DNA of 33,483 nucleotides, from positions 1 to 33,483 of IMG/VR virus record IMGVR_UViG_3300017967_005274. One strand, 5' to 3'. Position 1 is the stretch's first letter; each line of letters starts with the position of its first letter. This document shows positions 6,791 through 15,563 of the stretch, in pieces. A program made the translations under genes and the position numbers. Origin of the DNA: a virus. A model generated the notes under the pieces. It ran no database searches and had not been told where the DNA came from. It worked only from the letters and a program-made list of their open reading frames with translations.

Positions 6791-8790
6791 CCGAGAAAAT
6801 CGTGGTGCGTCAATCCACTGAAACCGCTTCAAAATACGAGGCCAGCGTTGGCGGCTACGACCTCGTCTTTGCCTTCTTGAAGTCCTCAAAGAACCGCATG
6901 GACTTCATGGTTGAGCACGACAACAAACCCCACGGAACGTATAACCTGCTCAGCCAGCATAGCATCAGCCGCCTGTGCAAATCGATGAAAGTCCCAGAGG
7001 ATGAACGGGAGACGTTCAAGGTCGGCGTGTTGCAGGTCGGCGTTTCTTTGCGGGACGGTGAATACGAGCCTGCGCCAATTGTGGATCGACGGGTCGCTGA
7101 GAAGGAGGACTACAACGGCAAGATGTCCAGCCGTGGGGCTATTGACACCAATATCATCACTGACTTTCTGGGCGATCAGCACCTGCTTGACTCCGTGAAC
7201 GAGGTGCTTCATGGGTCAAGGGGTGTCCCGTTTGTTGGTGATGATGCCAACCTTCTGCTCACCTTCTTGGTTATGCTCTCATGCAAAACCGACCAACCCC
7301 TCAACCTGGAAATGGTCGGCCAATCCGCAAGCGGCAAGACCTACATGACACTGACCGCTCGCAACGGCTTCCCGAAGTCAATGTGCATGGTGCTGGCTGG
7401 TGCATCACGTGAGGCTCTGAAATACGACTACGATGAAATCGACGACGACGGCAACTTCATCGTCCATGTGGACGGGCGTTGTATCGTCATTCTTGAGAAG
7501 GATGAGTCCGAGGCGTTTATCCGCAAAATGAAGCCGCTGATGAGCGGTGACGATAAGGAGTTGGTCTGGAAAACGCCCATCAAAAACGACCTCACGGGGG
7601 AGATTGAAACACGGGACTTCATCATCAAAGGCCAGCCGTCCTTCATCACGCTGACCACCCGCAACCCCAGAGAGGCGGAGCAAATCACACGTCAACTGCT
7701 CATGACCCCAGACACCACCAGCGACAAGGTGGAGGCGGTCGTCGGCAACGCCCTGCAAGCCAAAGCGCGCCCCGATGAGATGCTGGTTCACCCCGATGTG
7801 GATTTGCTTCAAGCATCCATGCTCAACCTCAAGCAATACCGCATACGCAACATCTTCGCCCCGCTCATGGTGGACTTCTTCCCAGCCCGCAACGCTCAAC
7901 ACCAACGTGACATCAACAAAGTGCTGTCCATCATTGACTCCGTGACGTTGCTTCACCAAAAGCAACGGCCTGTGCAACGTGTGGGCGACCGTGAATACCT
8001 CATGGCGTCGATTGAGGACAACATCATCGGCCTCATTCTATGCGACCTCGTGTTGCGGGCAAGCCTCAGCGGTATTCCCGACGACTCATGGATCGTGTTC
8101 AGCGAGTTGCAGTCAATGGAAGAAGCAAACCGCCCGCTGACGGAGGACAATATCCTTCAGTGGCTCAACATCCACGCCTTTTCATGTTCAAAGAACGCCC
8201 TCAAGGAGAAGCACCTGCCAACGTTGGAGGATGCTGGGTTGATTGAGTTGGCACGACGTGGTGGCGGACGTGGAGGCGGTCGCAAATCATGGAGAATCGT
8301 CAAGACCCGACAAGGGCTGATGGAGACCTATGCCCTCGCCCCGCTCTTTGTTGAAGCGGCCAGGAACAACCTGCCGACCATTCTCGATGAGTTTAGAGGC
8401 GTTATTGACTCCTGTATTGCCCCAGAACGTTGCAGACGTTTGGATCGGGGCGAGCGTGAATTGCTCCAGCGTCTTGGTTGCTCAAGCAAAACCGCCAGCA
8501 TGACCTATCGCTCGTTGTTGTTGGGGTCATACCTTCACAACACGGGGCGGGATGGGGTGTTGTTCAACATTGTTGGCGACGTTCCTTCCCGTGATTCTTT
8601 GTTTGCACGTGTCCCAGCGTGGCTCAATGAAGAGATAGAAGGACGAGCCACCCAAACCCTCGCCAAGAAACGCAAAGCCGCTGAGAAGGTCAAAGAGGCA
8701 ACCCGCATCGCCGCAGTCGGTGATAACGCCGACGACCTTTGGAACGCTCTGGCTGAAGCCCACCTCTTTGATGATGATTCTTCTTTATGA
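6787..8790 (+). CDS. AAA+ ATPase, candidate replicative helicase (MCM-like)
   Basis: This 667-residue protein has Walker A GQSASGKT (178-185), a Walker B-like CIVILEKDE (232-240) and a sensor-1-like TLTTRNP (288-294). A winged-helix segment follows at about 450-515 and ends in a Gly/Arg-rich turn. An ATPase core followed by a C-terminal winged helix, in a block with clamp, primase and polymerase, fits the replicative helicase slot occupied by MCM in archaea. The N-terminal 130 residues lack the usual MCM zinc domain. Alternatives are a primase-associated helicase of the mobile-element type or another AAA+ remodeller. Its ATG overlaps the preceding stop and it has its own G-rich promoter motif. 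Confidence 0.65.
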   Translation: MTEKIVVRQSTETASKYEASVGGYDLVFAFLKSSKNRMDFMVEHDNKPHGTYNLLSQHSISRLCKSMKVPEDERETFKVGVLQVGVSLRDGEYEPAPIVDRRVAEKEDYNGKMSSRGAIDTNIITDFLGDQHLLDSVNEVLHGSRGVPFVGDDANLLLTFLVMLSCKTDQPLNLEMVGQSASGKTYMTLTARNGFPKSMCMVLAGASREALKYDYDEIDDDGNFIVHVDGRCIVILEKDESEAFIRKMKPLMSGDDKELVWKTPIKNDLTGEIETRDFIIKGQPSFITLTTRNPREAEQITRQLLMTPDTTSDKVEAVVGNALQAKARPDEMLVHPDVDLLQASMLNLKQYRIRNIFAPLMVDFFPARNAQHQRDINKVLSIIDSVTLLHQKQRPVQRVGDREYLMASIEDNIIGLILCDLVLRASLSGIPDDSWIVFSELQSMEEANRPLTEDNILQWLNIHAFSCSKNALKEKHLPTLEDAGLIELARRGGGRGGGRKSWRIVKTRQGLMETYALAPLFVEAARNNLPTILDEFRGVIDSCIAPERCRRLDRGERELLQRLGCSSKTASMTYRSLLLGSYLHNTGRDGVLFNIVGDVPSRDSLFARVPAWLNEEIEGRATQTLAKKRKAAEKVKEATRIAAVGDNADDLWNALAEAHLFDDDSSL

Positions 8791-8798
8791 GGGTGGGG
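8784..8798 (+). promoter_or_regulatory. GAGGGTGGGG-class promoter for SSB gene
   Basis: CTTTATGAGGGTGGGG spans the stop of the AAA+ gene. It lies 36 bases before the ATG at 8834, not the usual 16-17, and this is the one copy of the class followed by a good ribosome site (AAAGGAG). If RNA starts about 17 bases after the motif, it would have a short leader of about 19 bases holding that site, which supports a promoter rather than a translation signal. Confidence 0.5.
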
Positions 8799-8833
8799 GA
8801 TTTCTGGGGAGTCTGCAAAAGGAGACAACACCT

Positions 8834-10132
8834 ATGCCAGCAAAGAAAAAGCAAAACAAAACAAGCCTGCCACCTGTAGCCGAGAAAGCCCTGCGCCCCT
8901 TCATTGACAAGGGAATTGCAAACGGCATCTTCAAAGACGACAAGCAAGTCGTTGAGATGTTCAAGCGCAAAGCCGCTGACCCATCCTTGAAGGACACCAT
9001 CGACACGCTCGGCGGCATCAAGTCGCAAACCGCCCAATCCTTCTTGGCCGACATTGTCCGTGTTGACCTCTCAGCCATCCTCCGCCAACGCCGCTACACC
9101 GCCCACCTTGACGTGTGGCAGGTTCAACACCGAACCGTTGGAGCGGCATCGGGCAACCCCCGCCCCGTCTGTTTCTTGATGGGTCAGGCCGTTGTTGAGG
9201 ACGGCGACTCCGAGATGGAGCCTGCCCTCTTCAAGATGGGTCTTTGGGACGAGGACGCTTCTCTGGGTGACGACATCGAGTCGGGCGGACACTACCAAGC
9301 CGCCGTGACCTGCCGCAACCTTGACGACGCAACCCTCAACCTCAACGCCCTGTCGGGTTTCACCGTGTTCAACGCTGAGGAATACGAGCACCACGATCCC
9401 GTTGAGTTGCTCCGCTCCACCTTTGAGGTGACCCCGATTGCCGACCTTGAGGATGACATTTCACGGGGCCGTGACGACTTCCGATTGGTTGAGGCTCAAG
9501 TGTCCTACTCTGGGGTTCAAAACTCCAAGAACGGTGGGCAGTTTGGCAAAATCATCCTCAAGGACGAGAGCACCATGACGATGGAGGCCATTGAATCTGG
9601 CGACACCCTCAACCTCAACTGCATCTGCGCCACGGACGTTGCCGCTCGATTCGGCAAATACAGTCGCATCCTTGCGTTGGTCACGACCCGTATCAATGGA
9701 GAATACGGACTGTCGGGCAACCTTGAGTGCGCCGTTGGCATCATCACCGTTGCCCCTCCAACCGTTGAAACTCCCGCCGCCGTTGAGCAAAAGGAGGACG
9801 ACGCTTCAGATTATTTCAAAGGCCAACTCGTGAGCCTTGATGATGACGAAGAGGACGACGACGATCAAGAGGACACCGACGCTGAGGACACCGACGCTGA
9901 GGACGACGATGAGGATGAGGCTGAAGAAGCCCCACCCGCCAAGCCCGCCAAAAAGACCTCAAAGAAAGCCGCCCCTGCACCCCCAGAGGACGACGATGAG
10001 GATGAGGACGACGACGGGTGGCTCGACGACGCTGAGGACGACGCTGAGGACGACAGCACCCCTGCTGAAGCCGCTGACGACAACGACTCCGACGATGACG
10101 ATGAAGAGGACGACTGGGACGACTGGGAATGA
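8834..10132 (+). CDS. single-stranded DNA-binding protein with long acidic tail
   Basis: This 432-residue protein begins with a Lys-rich stretch, has a beta-rich body and ends in an acidic segment covering its last 100 residues. That segment is interrupted by a Lys/Pro/Ala-rich island and ends DDWDDWE. An acidic tail with terminal aromatic residues is the hallmark of phage and bacterial SSBs (T4 gp32, T7 gp2.5), where it recruits polymerase, helicase and nuclease. Position between a helicase candidate and a recombination ATPase fits. The start ATG has AAAGGAG upstream; an upstream in-frame extension to 8720 would overlap the AAA+ gene and is rejected. OB folds are inferred, not demonstrated, and an RPA-like identity is equally possible. 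Confidence 0.65.
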   Translation: MPAKKKQNKTSLPPVAEKALRPFIDKGIANGIFKDDKQVVEMFKRKAADPSLKDTIDTLGGIKSQTAQSFLADIVRVDLSAILRQRRYTAHLDVWQVQHRTVGAASGNPRPVCFLMGQAVVEDGDSEMEPALFKMGLWDEDASLGDDIESGGHYQAAVTCRNLDDATLNLNALSGFTVFNAEEYEHHDPVELLRSTFEVTPIADLEDDISRGRDDFRLVEAQVSYSGVQNSKNGGQFGKIILKDESTMTMEAIESGDTLNLNCICATDVAARFGKYSRILALVTTRINGEYGLSGNLECAVGIITVAPPTVETPAAVEQKEDDASDYFKGQLVSLDDDEEDDDDQEDTDAEDTDAEDDDEDEAEEAPPAKPAKKTSKKAAPAPPEDDDEDEDDDGWLDDAEDDAEDDSTPAEAADDNDSDDDDEEDDWDDWE

Positions 10133-10191
10133 ACCCAGCCCACCCAATCTGAACCGCACCCCTCATAACCGTGGGATATCAAGGTGAGACC

Positions 10192-11082
10192 ATGCCAAGA
10201 CGCAAGAAGCCAGACTACGCCAGCCTCATTGAAGCCTGTGACACGGGCGACTCGATGATTGAGAACCGAACCCGCCACATCAAACTTCAAGGGTTCAGCG
10301 GATCGGGGAAGAGCACTTTCGCCCTTTCCTTCTTTGCACACCACGCCAAAGACCTCAAGCCAGAGGAATGCCTGCTGACCATTGTTGACTGCGACATGGA
10401 GGGTCAAGCCGACCTGGTTGCACGTGAGGACATCGTCCCAGCCACCCTACGGCCACGGATTCTCCGCAAAGTCTGCCAAACCCCAGACGAGGTCAACGAC
10501 TACGTCTTGGCGTTCATCGACCTCCACCGCCAGCACCAAGAGGAACATCCCAACGGGGTGCGGGTGATGGTGATGGAGAACGAGGGGGCGTATTACATGG
10601 GGGTTCGCAACCACTACGCCGAGAGCGTTCACGGTCAATCTGAAGGCGACCTGCTTCTTTCACGCCAACGCCAAGCATTGAGCGAAGGCAAAAAGACCCT
10701 GCCAACCTACGAGGAAGGACAAATGCATGCCTACAAAGTCATCAACCGCCTGTTCATCCAGCCATACGAGCGGCTGAAAATGGGGGCTGAGTTGTATAAC
10801 TCCCATTTCATCAGCACCACGCTGATGAAATCGAGGGTGGAGGGCTTCGGCACTGCCAACGCAAAGGACATCACCGTCGCCACGGGTCGTCCTGAAATCA
10901 CCGACCCGCTCTTTGATTGGATTATTGAGTTTACGCAACAACAACGCATCCGCAAGGGTGAGTTGAAATCACGCCACATCGCTCAAGTCGTCAAGTCACG
11001 AGCCTGCCAACCCTTCGCCATTGACAACCCAACCCAGGAACGTTTCTGGGCGGCGGTCGAGAAGCAAAGCCAAACGGAGTGA
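10192..11082 (+). CDS. RecA-fold ATPase, Sak4-like recombinase
   Basis: This 296-residue P-loop ATPase has Walker A GFSGSGKST (34-42). The following IVDCDMEG strand (64-71) and the hydrophobic strand VRVMVMENEG (123-132), in the Walker B position, resemble single-domain RecA-fold proteins such as phage Sak4. The acidic residue at the end of that strand is Glu-Asn-Glu instead of the usual Asp. It would promote strand annealing or exchange, working with the neighbouring SSB and PD-(D/E)XK nuclease. The ATG is preceded by AGGTGA; an open frame seven codons upstream lacks a site. A KaiC-like or terminase-type ATPase is a less likely alternative. Confidence 0.7.
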   Translation: MPRRKKPDYASLIEACDTGDSMIENRTRHIKLQGFSGSGKSTFALSFFAHHAKDLKPEECLLTIVDCDMEGQADLVAREDIVPATLRPRILRKVCQTPDEVNDYVLAFIDLHRQHQEEHPNGVRVMVMENEGAYYMGVRNHYAESVHGQSEGDLLLSRQRQALSEGKKTLPTYEEGQMHAYKVINRLFIQPYERLKMGAELYNSHFISTTLMKSRVEGFGTANAKDITVATGRPEITDPLFDWIIEFTQQQRIRKGELKSRHIAQVVKSRACQPFAIDNPTQERFWAAVEKQSQTE

Positions 11083-11087
11083 TCGTG

Positions 11088-12311
11088 ATGAAAGTCCCCT
11101 ACCTCTCGGCCACACGGCTCAAGAAACTGAAGGACTGCCCGTTTGCGTATCAGTGCCACTACGATGCTGACAACTGCCCCAGCCCAGACGATGCAAAGGC
11201 TCTCAAGAAGCGAGCCAACCATCAAGAAAACGGGCAGGCTTCACGGGTGGGCAACATTGTCCACGGTGCTCTTGAGGATTGGCGAAAGCCAGATGAAGCA
11301 ACGGGCAAGCCAACCAAGCCCCGCTTTGGCGATCTGATGAAGCACTACGAGGTGTGGGCGGCAAAGCCCCAATACACCGTGGACCTTGACTTCTATGAGG
11401 ACGGCAAACAACTGCTCCGCCGCTGGTTTGACCGTCGAGGCAAAACCCCCGTCCGTGTCGTTGCCGTTGAGCAAAACATCGGGCAGGCGTATGCCCCCTA
11501 CGTGTTGGAGAACGGTGTGCCGATCCACGGCTTCATCGATTTGATTCTTGAGCACAAGGATGGCACGATTGAAATCATGGACTACAAATCCAACCGCGCC
11601 CCCAAGAGTCAAGGGGAGGCCGACCAAGACGTTCAGGCTGGCATCTATCTCAGTTGGGCGCGTGAGCAATACCCAGATCGCCCGCTGAAGTTTTCCTTTG
11701 AAATGCTACGGTTCGGCGTGGTCACGACCGTTTGGTCGGATGAAAAAATCGCCACGTTCACGGATTGGCTGAAAAGCAAATACGAAGCGGCCCTGGCACT
11801 TGAAGAAGCCCAGCCCACCATTGGCGACGAATGCAAATGGTGTGCCTACGACTCCATTTGTCCTGAAGCGTTCAACCTCCGTGAGAAGGGGGCGTTTGAC
11901 CTCATCCTCCACGAGTTTGGCGACGACGATGAGATGCTGGACAACCTCGCCCAAATCAAGGCGGCGAAGGCTCTCCTTGAGCGAGCCCAGCGCAAAATCG
12001 AGAAGGACATACGCCAACGCCCAGAGATTGATGCCAGCAAGCCTGCGGACGAGCGGGTGATTCAAACCCAAAAGTGGGAGGTTCGCTTGAATGAATCACG
12101 CCGTGAGGAATACGTCCCGCACGAGGTTCAACGCTTAGTCCCTCCCGCCGTCTTTGGTCAAATGGTTTCTCTTTCAAAGTCCGCCGTCGAGCGAGCCCTT
12201 CCCGTGTTGCCCCCAGACGTGGCCGACGCAGTTGAGGCCAGCAAAATTAGCAAACCAACAACACGGCTCACCATCAAACCCAAGCCAGAGGACTCCGAAG
12301 GTTCTCAATAG
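11088..12311 (+). CDS. PD-(D/E)XK nuclease, Cas4/AddB-like with Fe-S site
   Basis: This 407-residue nuclease shows H59, D151 in GFIDLIL and DYK (165-167), then Q183 in DVQAGIY, the ordered RecB-family active-site residues. Cys17 plus C249, C252 and C258 (CKWCAYDSIC) match the split four-cysteine iron-sulfur site of Cas4 and AddB. It probably resects DNA ends for recombination with the adjacent RecA-fold ATPase. The last 120 residues form a helical extension with Lys/Arg-rich segments, not typical of Cas4. The ATG follows GGAGTGATC, which spans the preceding stop; a GTG at 11079 is the alternative. No cas1, cas2 or CRISPR array is present, so a CRISPR role is unlikely. Confidence 0.85.
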   Translation: MKVPYLSATRLKKLKDCPFAYQCHYDADNCPSPDDAKALKKRANHQENGQASRVGNIVHGALEDWRKPDEATGKPTKPRFGDLMKHYEVWAAKPQYTVDLDFYEDGKQLLRRWFDRRGKTPVRVVAVEQNIGQAYAPYVLENGVPIHGFIDLILEHKDGTIEIMDYKSNRAPKSQGEADQDVQAGIYLSWAREQYPDRPLKFSFEMLRFGVVTTVWSDEKIATFTDWLKSKYEAALALEEAQPTIGDECKWCAYDSICPEAFNLREKGAFDLILHEFGDDDEMLDNLAQIKAAKALLERAQRKIEKDIRQRPEIDASKPADERVIQTQKWEVRLNESRREEYVPHEVQRLVPPAVFGQMVSLSKSAVERALPVLPPDVADAVEASKISKPTTRLTIKPKPEDSEGSQ

Positions 12312-12354
12312 CCGCAGGGTTCAAAGGCAGTGAAGTCCACGGGCATAACAACCA

Positions 12355-12714
12355 ATGCCCACCCCCACCGATGATGAAGAGGAATACGTCCCTTCATCCA
12401 AATACGGAACGCGCCGCAAAGGACGGCTCGGTCGCTCTGGGGGTCGCAACATCAAACGGCTGTGGCAGTGCATGGTTGATGCTGGGGCAATCGACGTCAA
12501 GAACGCCCTGACCAGCGGGCAAATCGTCCGCCTTCCACGGCAACCCTTCTCAATGAATGCCTTGACAAATCACCTCAAAGGCAAAACCCACCTTTTCACG
12601 TGCGTCGGCAAAGTGCGGGTCGCTTCGCTTGACGGCAAATCATCCTACGACCAGCAGGTGTGGATCGTGAACCCTACGGCCTACGATACAGAACCCAATA
12701 ACACCAAATCCTGA
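12355..12714 (+). CDS. small hypothetical basic protein
   Basis: This 119-residue protein has a short acidic N-terminus (residues 5-10) followed by a strongly basic stretch (about 19-36) with Arg, Lys and Gly. A predicted alpha/beta part containing several aromatic residues follows. The basic segment suggests nucleic-acid binding. There is no Shine-Dalgarno and no clear promoter in the 43 bases upstream. It ends just before a strong terminator hairpin, so it is the last gene of the first replication transcript. The family is unknown. Confidence 0.6.
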   Translation: MPTPTDDEEEYVPSSKYGTRRKGRLGRSGGRNIKRLWQCMVDAGAIDVKNALTSGQIVRLPRQPFSMNALTNHLKGKTHLFTCVGKVRVASLDGKSSYDQQVWIVNPTAYDTEPNNTKS

Positions 12715-12724
12715 CACGTGGCAA

Positions 12725-12778
12725 ACCTGAACCCCCTACGGGGGTTCAGGTCATCTTCGCTTCTTTCTTCTTTCTCAT
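12725..12778 (+). terminator. hairpin plus pyrimidine-rich terminator
   Basis: A perfect 12-bp inverted repeat (12725-12736 with 12740-12751, loop TAC) starts ten bases after a stop codon and is followed by a T/C-rich run (TTCTTTCTTCTTTCTC). This is the clearest terminator in the window and divides the replication block into two transcripts. The loop TAC is the same as in the hairpin at 2333-2355. Confidence 0.75.
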
Positions 12779-12791
12779 TGATACATCAAAG

Positions 12792-12815
12792 CATTGATAT
12801 AGGGAAACCTGCTGG
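12792..12815 (+). promoter_or_regulatory. CATTGATAWA-class promoter for 12834 gene
   Basis: CATTGATATA is followed by GGGAAACCTGCTGG, nearly identical to the copy at 2475. It lies 33 bases before the ATG at 12834, so with the usual 22-base offset the transcript would have an 11-base leader. Confidence 0.65.
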
Positions 12816-12833
12816 GAGGATTGAGGCAGACCA

Positions 12834-13283
12834 ATGTTCACCAGCACACCAAAAAGCATGAAAATCCGAGGCATGAAGGGTATGGTCGCATACGACTTCA
12901 ACTATGAAAACCCAGGCACCAAGCGTGTTCAGCGACTTTCCTACGGCCAATACGGGGCTAAGTGGAGCATCGCCGCATCCGTTGATTGGGACGGCAAATC
13001 CGCTCACCTCGTGGTTGAGTCCGACTGGTCAAAGAAGGGAGATGAAATCCTCCGCCGAGCCACGTTCTATGACGGCGAAAAGAAAATCTCAGCCTACGTC
13101 AGCGTTGACATGGAGAACAACCTCTACGGCAATTTTCCGTTCAACCCACACCGCCGACCCGCCCGCCGATCCGACGACGAGCAGGTGCATGGGTTCACGG
13201 GACTCATCATGGTTGACATGGTTCTCTCGCAGTTTGCGTTGGGCGACTACGTGTTCATCTGGGAAGCCGAGGGACAAAACTGA
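12834..13283 (+). CDS. hypothetical beta-rich protein
   Basis: This 149-residue protein is rich in aromatic residues and alternating strands (for example KWSIAASVDWDGKSAHLVVESDW). It has no cysteine motif, signal peptide or membrane segment. It is the first gene after the terminator and has a strong CATTGATATA promoter. The next gene, the clamp, has a separate promoter motif, so this gene may be expressed on its own. The family is not recognised. Confidence 0.6.
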   Translation: MFTSTPKSMKIRGMKGMVAYDFNYENPGTKRVQRLSYGQYGAKWSIAASVDWDGKSAHLVVESDWSKKGDEILRRATFYDGEKKISAYVSVDMENNLYGNFPFNPHRRPARRSDDEQVHGFTGLIMVDMVLSQFALGDYVFIWEAEGQN

Positions 13284-13292
13284 GACCCCCTC

Positions 13293-13307
13293 TTTATGAG
13301 GGTGGGG
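13293..13307 (+). promoter_or_regulatory. GAGGGTGGGG-class promoter for clamp gene
   Basis: TTTATGAGGGTGGGG ends 17 bases before the ATG at 13324. The motif sits in a short hairpin: CCCTC (13288-13292) can pair with GAGGG (13298-13302), leaving TTTAT in the loop. Confidence 0.6.
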
Positions 13308-13323
13308 ATGCACCTTTGGGGGT

Positions 13324-14142
13324 ATGAGCGCAACCACGCCAAATAGCCCAACCGCCAGCCGCACAGTCAAAGCCCGTGTGAGTGCCAACGAATTCTCGGC
13401 ACTTCTCCAGCGCACCGTTCTGGATAACCCACCCACGCCCGTCAAGGTTCTCCTTGAAGAGGACGGGGTTTCAATCTGGACGCACGATGCCGCCAAGACC
13501 ATCCAACTTCTCATCGACCGAGCCGAGGTTGGCACTCTCCGTGTTGCCGACCCCTGCATTCTTTTGGTTGAACCCAAGTCCTTCTCGGAGTTGTTGAAGT
13601 CAAAGTTTGCTGGAGAGGTTGTTGAAATCAACACCGAGGCTGGTCAGCCCATCACCGTCAAGAACCGCACAGGCTCAAGCGTGACCTACCACCCTGCGGA
13701 TGAGGACGACTGCAACACCATCCCAGACCACTGGGTTTTGCCCGTTGATGACGGCTGGCGGTTGTTCCCCATGTTTGACAACGAGAAGGCCACGACCCGC
13801 ATCGCCATCTCGGTGGCGGAGTTGAAGAAGGCTCTCGTTGACATGAACATCGCCAAAGCCCCCTACGTTGTCTTTGACTTCAAGGCGGCTGGTTCAACGT
13901 GTCAGTCGGGTCATTGGGGTTCAAAGTCCAACCGCTCAACCTCTCCCGTCACCGCCACCGTCGAGGGCGACGACACCGAGGTGTGCTTCACCGAGAACCT
14001 GCAACGCATCCTGGGTTGCTTTGACTCCCGCTCCGAGGCCATCATCATTCACAAGCATAGCAAGGGCGGCTTCATTGTTCTGGAAGCCCACGACCACACG
14101 CCCACCACCGTTGTTGCGACTGAAGCGATCCGTGAAGTGTGA
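13324..14142 (+). CDS. PCNA-like DNA sliding clamp
   Basis: This 272-residue protein has the length and alternating strand/helix pattern of PCNA (two repeated domains). Features include the N-terminal VKARVSANEFSALLQRTV strand-helix and a C-terminal segment running from FTENLQRILGCF to a final ATEAI-type strand, as in archaeal clamps. It would tether PolB and the ERCC4 nuclease to DNA and be loaded by the clamp-loader subunits encoded at 17432 and 23371. The similarity is weak in the middle, with a Ser/Gly-rich insertion at about 190-208. The presence of both loader subunits in the window strengthens the call. Another viral processivity factor is the alternative. Confidence 0.6.
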   Translation: MSATTPNSPTASRTVKARVSANEFSALLQRTVLDNPPTPVKVLLEEDGVSIWTHDAAKTIQLLIDRAEVGTLRVADPCILLVEPKSFSELLKSKFAGEVVEINTEAGQPITVKNRTGSSVTYHPADEDDCNTIPDHWVLPVDDGWRLFPMFDNEKATTRIAISVAELKKALVDMNIAKAPYVVFDFKAAGSTCQSGHWGSKSNRSTSPVTATVEGDDTEVCFTENLQRILGCFDSRSEAIIIHKHSKGGFIVLEAHDHTPTTVVATEAIREV

Positions 14143-14147
14143 GCGTC

Positions 14148-14375
14148 ATGTTTGACCCAAACGCAAAGAAGTTTGACCTTCAAGCCGCTGAAGCGATGCT
14201 CGGCATTGACGACGAGACCCGTGAAATCATCCGCCAACGTGTAGCCATCGATTTGTTGCTGGCTCATGCTGGCATCACCGATGAGCAGGTTCGCCACGCA
14301 TACGCTGAACGGATAAAGAACGATGTGCGGGATGCCGCCGCTTCCCTTTCTTCTCTGGCGGGCGATGATGATTGA
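14148..14375 (+). CDS. small helical protein
   Basis: This is an acidic 75-residue protein predicted to be mostly alpha-helical, lying between the clamp and primase genes, five bases after the clamp stop. The ATG at 14148 is chosen; a GTG at 14139 overlapping the clamp stop would add three residues. There is no metal site. Position suggests a small partner of the clamp or primase, but no family is recognised. Confidence 0.6.
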   Translation: MFDPNAKKFDLQAAEAMLGIDDETREIIRQRVAIDLLLAHAGITDEQVRHAYAERIKNDVRDAAASLSSLAGDDD

Positions 14376-14384
14376 GGGGGGCGT

Positions 14385-15563
14385 ATGCTCCCCAATGTTC
14401 AGGCCTTTGATGAGATGCTCACGCACCTCGGCTTTGTTCACTTCCCCCGCTCCGTAGGCAACCCACGCCAGCACTTTGTGTTCACCAGCGAAGATGCTTT
14501 CAAGCACTTCAAGAAGTGGGACGGAGAGTCCTCATGCTTCATTTCAACGCAAGGCTACGACAACCTCGTGTTTGACGGTGGAGGCAAACAACTGCCAGCC
14601 AGCATCATCTATGGCTTGACGTTCTTTGACTTCGATCACGACACTAAGCCTGAGAACGCCTACGCTGATGCCCACCGCCTATCCCAATTCTTGACGGAGA
14701 ACGATATCGCTCATTGGGTGGCGTATTCTGGGAGCAAAGGGTATCACCTTCACATCGTCCACCGTCCTGTCCGTTTCAAGTTTTCACACCGTGACGGATC
14801 GGGAGAAGCCCTGCGGCAGTTGGTGTGGCAGGTGCAAAACCACCTCAAGGTTGCTCTTGGGCTGAACACGCTTGACGCTCAAACGATGGGCGACCCCAAA
14901 CGTTTGTGCCGTTTGCCGTTCACCGCCCATGTTGACCGACACGGTCAGGCTTCGGGAAAACACTGCTACCCGATACCGCTTGACGTTCTCGCCAACTCGA
15001 CGCACGTTGAAATCGAGCAGGCCGCATACAGACCTGTGTATGATTTGCCCGCAGTCCCTGGGCGAACACTGACTCTCGCTGAATTGATTCAAGAGTTGGG
15101 GGTCAAACTTGAAGCACCCGAAACCCAGATACGACCCGTGATTGGTGGAGAGTTTGAGTTTCAAGACGCAGGCTCAGCCACCGCCCGCTTCATCTCGGCC
15201 TTAGACGTGAAGTGCATGGGCGTTGTCAATGAATTGAAGCGGGTCAATCCTTCACACAAATCCCGTGTCCACGCCGCCCTCTTTGCTAAGTTTCTCGGCA
15301 TGGACACCGACCAATTTGAGGCGGTGTGGGTGGAGTTGGGTCAACGTGTGGGCTATGTCGATTTAGCAAACGCTGAATATCGCCGCTTTCAAATGGAGAG
15401 CATTTTCAGCAACGACAAGATGCGGTCGTTCCCCAACTGCTCAACGTTGAAGCGGGACGGGTGTTGCGTTGGCGACGTTTGCCCCAGATTCAAGACGGCG
15501 GAGGAGTTGATGAAAACCCAGCCGCAAATCAAACGCAAGTGGAGGAAAAAGGATGGCTCGTAG
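14385..15563 (+). CDS. archaeal-type primase (PriS with PriL-CTD-like end)
   Basis: This 392-residue archaeo-eukaryotic primase has the catalytic triplet DFDHD (D82, D84), the SGSKGYHLH motif (115-123) and GDPKRLCRLP as the third AEP motif. The C-terminal third is helical and ends in FPNCSTLKRDGCC with C352, C360, C361 and C366. This is the cysteine spacing seen in the iron-sulfur domain of the large primase subunit. It therefore looks like a one-polypeptide fusion of the small subunit and the PriL C-terminal domain, as reported for some archaeal plasmids and viruses. It would make primers for the PolB encoded at 18786. A GAGGGGGG site precedes the ATG; the 3' end overlaps the ERCC4 gene by 11 bases. 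Confidence 0.88.
   Translation: MLPNVQAFDEMLTHLGFVHFPRSVGNPRQHFVFTSEDAFKHFKKWDGESSCFISTQGYDNLVFDGGGKQLPASIIYGLTFFDFDHDTKPENAYADAHRLSQFLTENDIAHWVAYSGSKGYHLHIVHRPVRFKFSHRDGSGEALRQLVWQVQNHLKVALGLNTLDAQTMGDPKRLCRLPFTAHVDRHGQASGKHCYPIPLDVLANSTHVEIEQAAYRPVYDLPAVPGRTLTLAELIQELGVKLEAPETQIRPVIGGEFEFQDAGSATARFISALDVKCMGVVNELKRVNPSHKSRVHAALFAKFLGMDTDQFEAVWVELGQRVGYVDLANAEYRRFQMESIFSNDKMRSFPNCSTLKRDGCCVGDVCPRFKTAEELMKTQPQIKRKWRKKDGS

Noticed and set aside
9837-10132. Asp/Glu-rich end of the SSB gene as low-complexity artefact
   Set aside because: The frame stays open to a natural stop and ends in the aromatic-acidic tip known from SSB tails, so it is accepted as coding.
11088-12311. Cas4 as evidence of a CRISPR system
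   Set aside because: No repeat-spacer array and no cas1 or cas2 are present; neighbours are recombination genes, so a viral end-processing nuclease is more likely.
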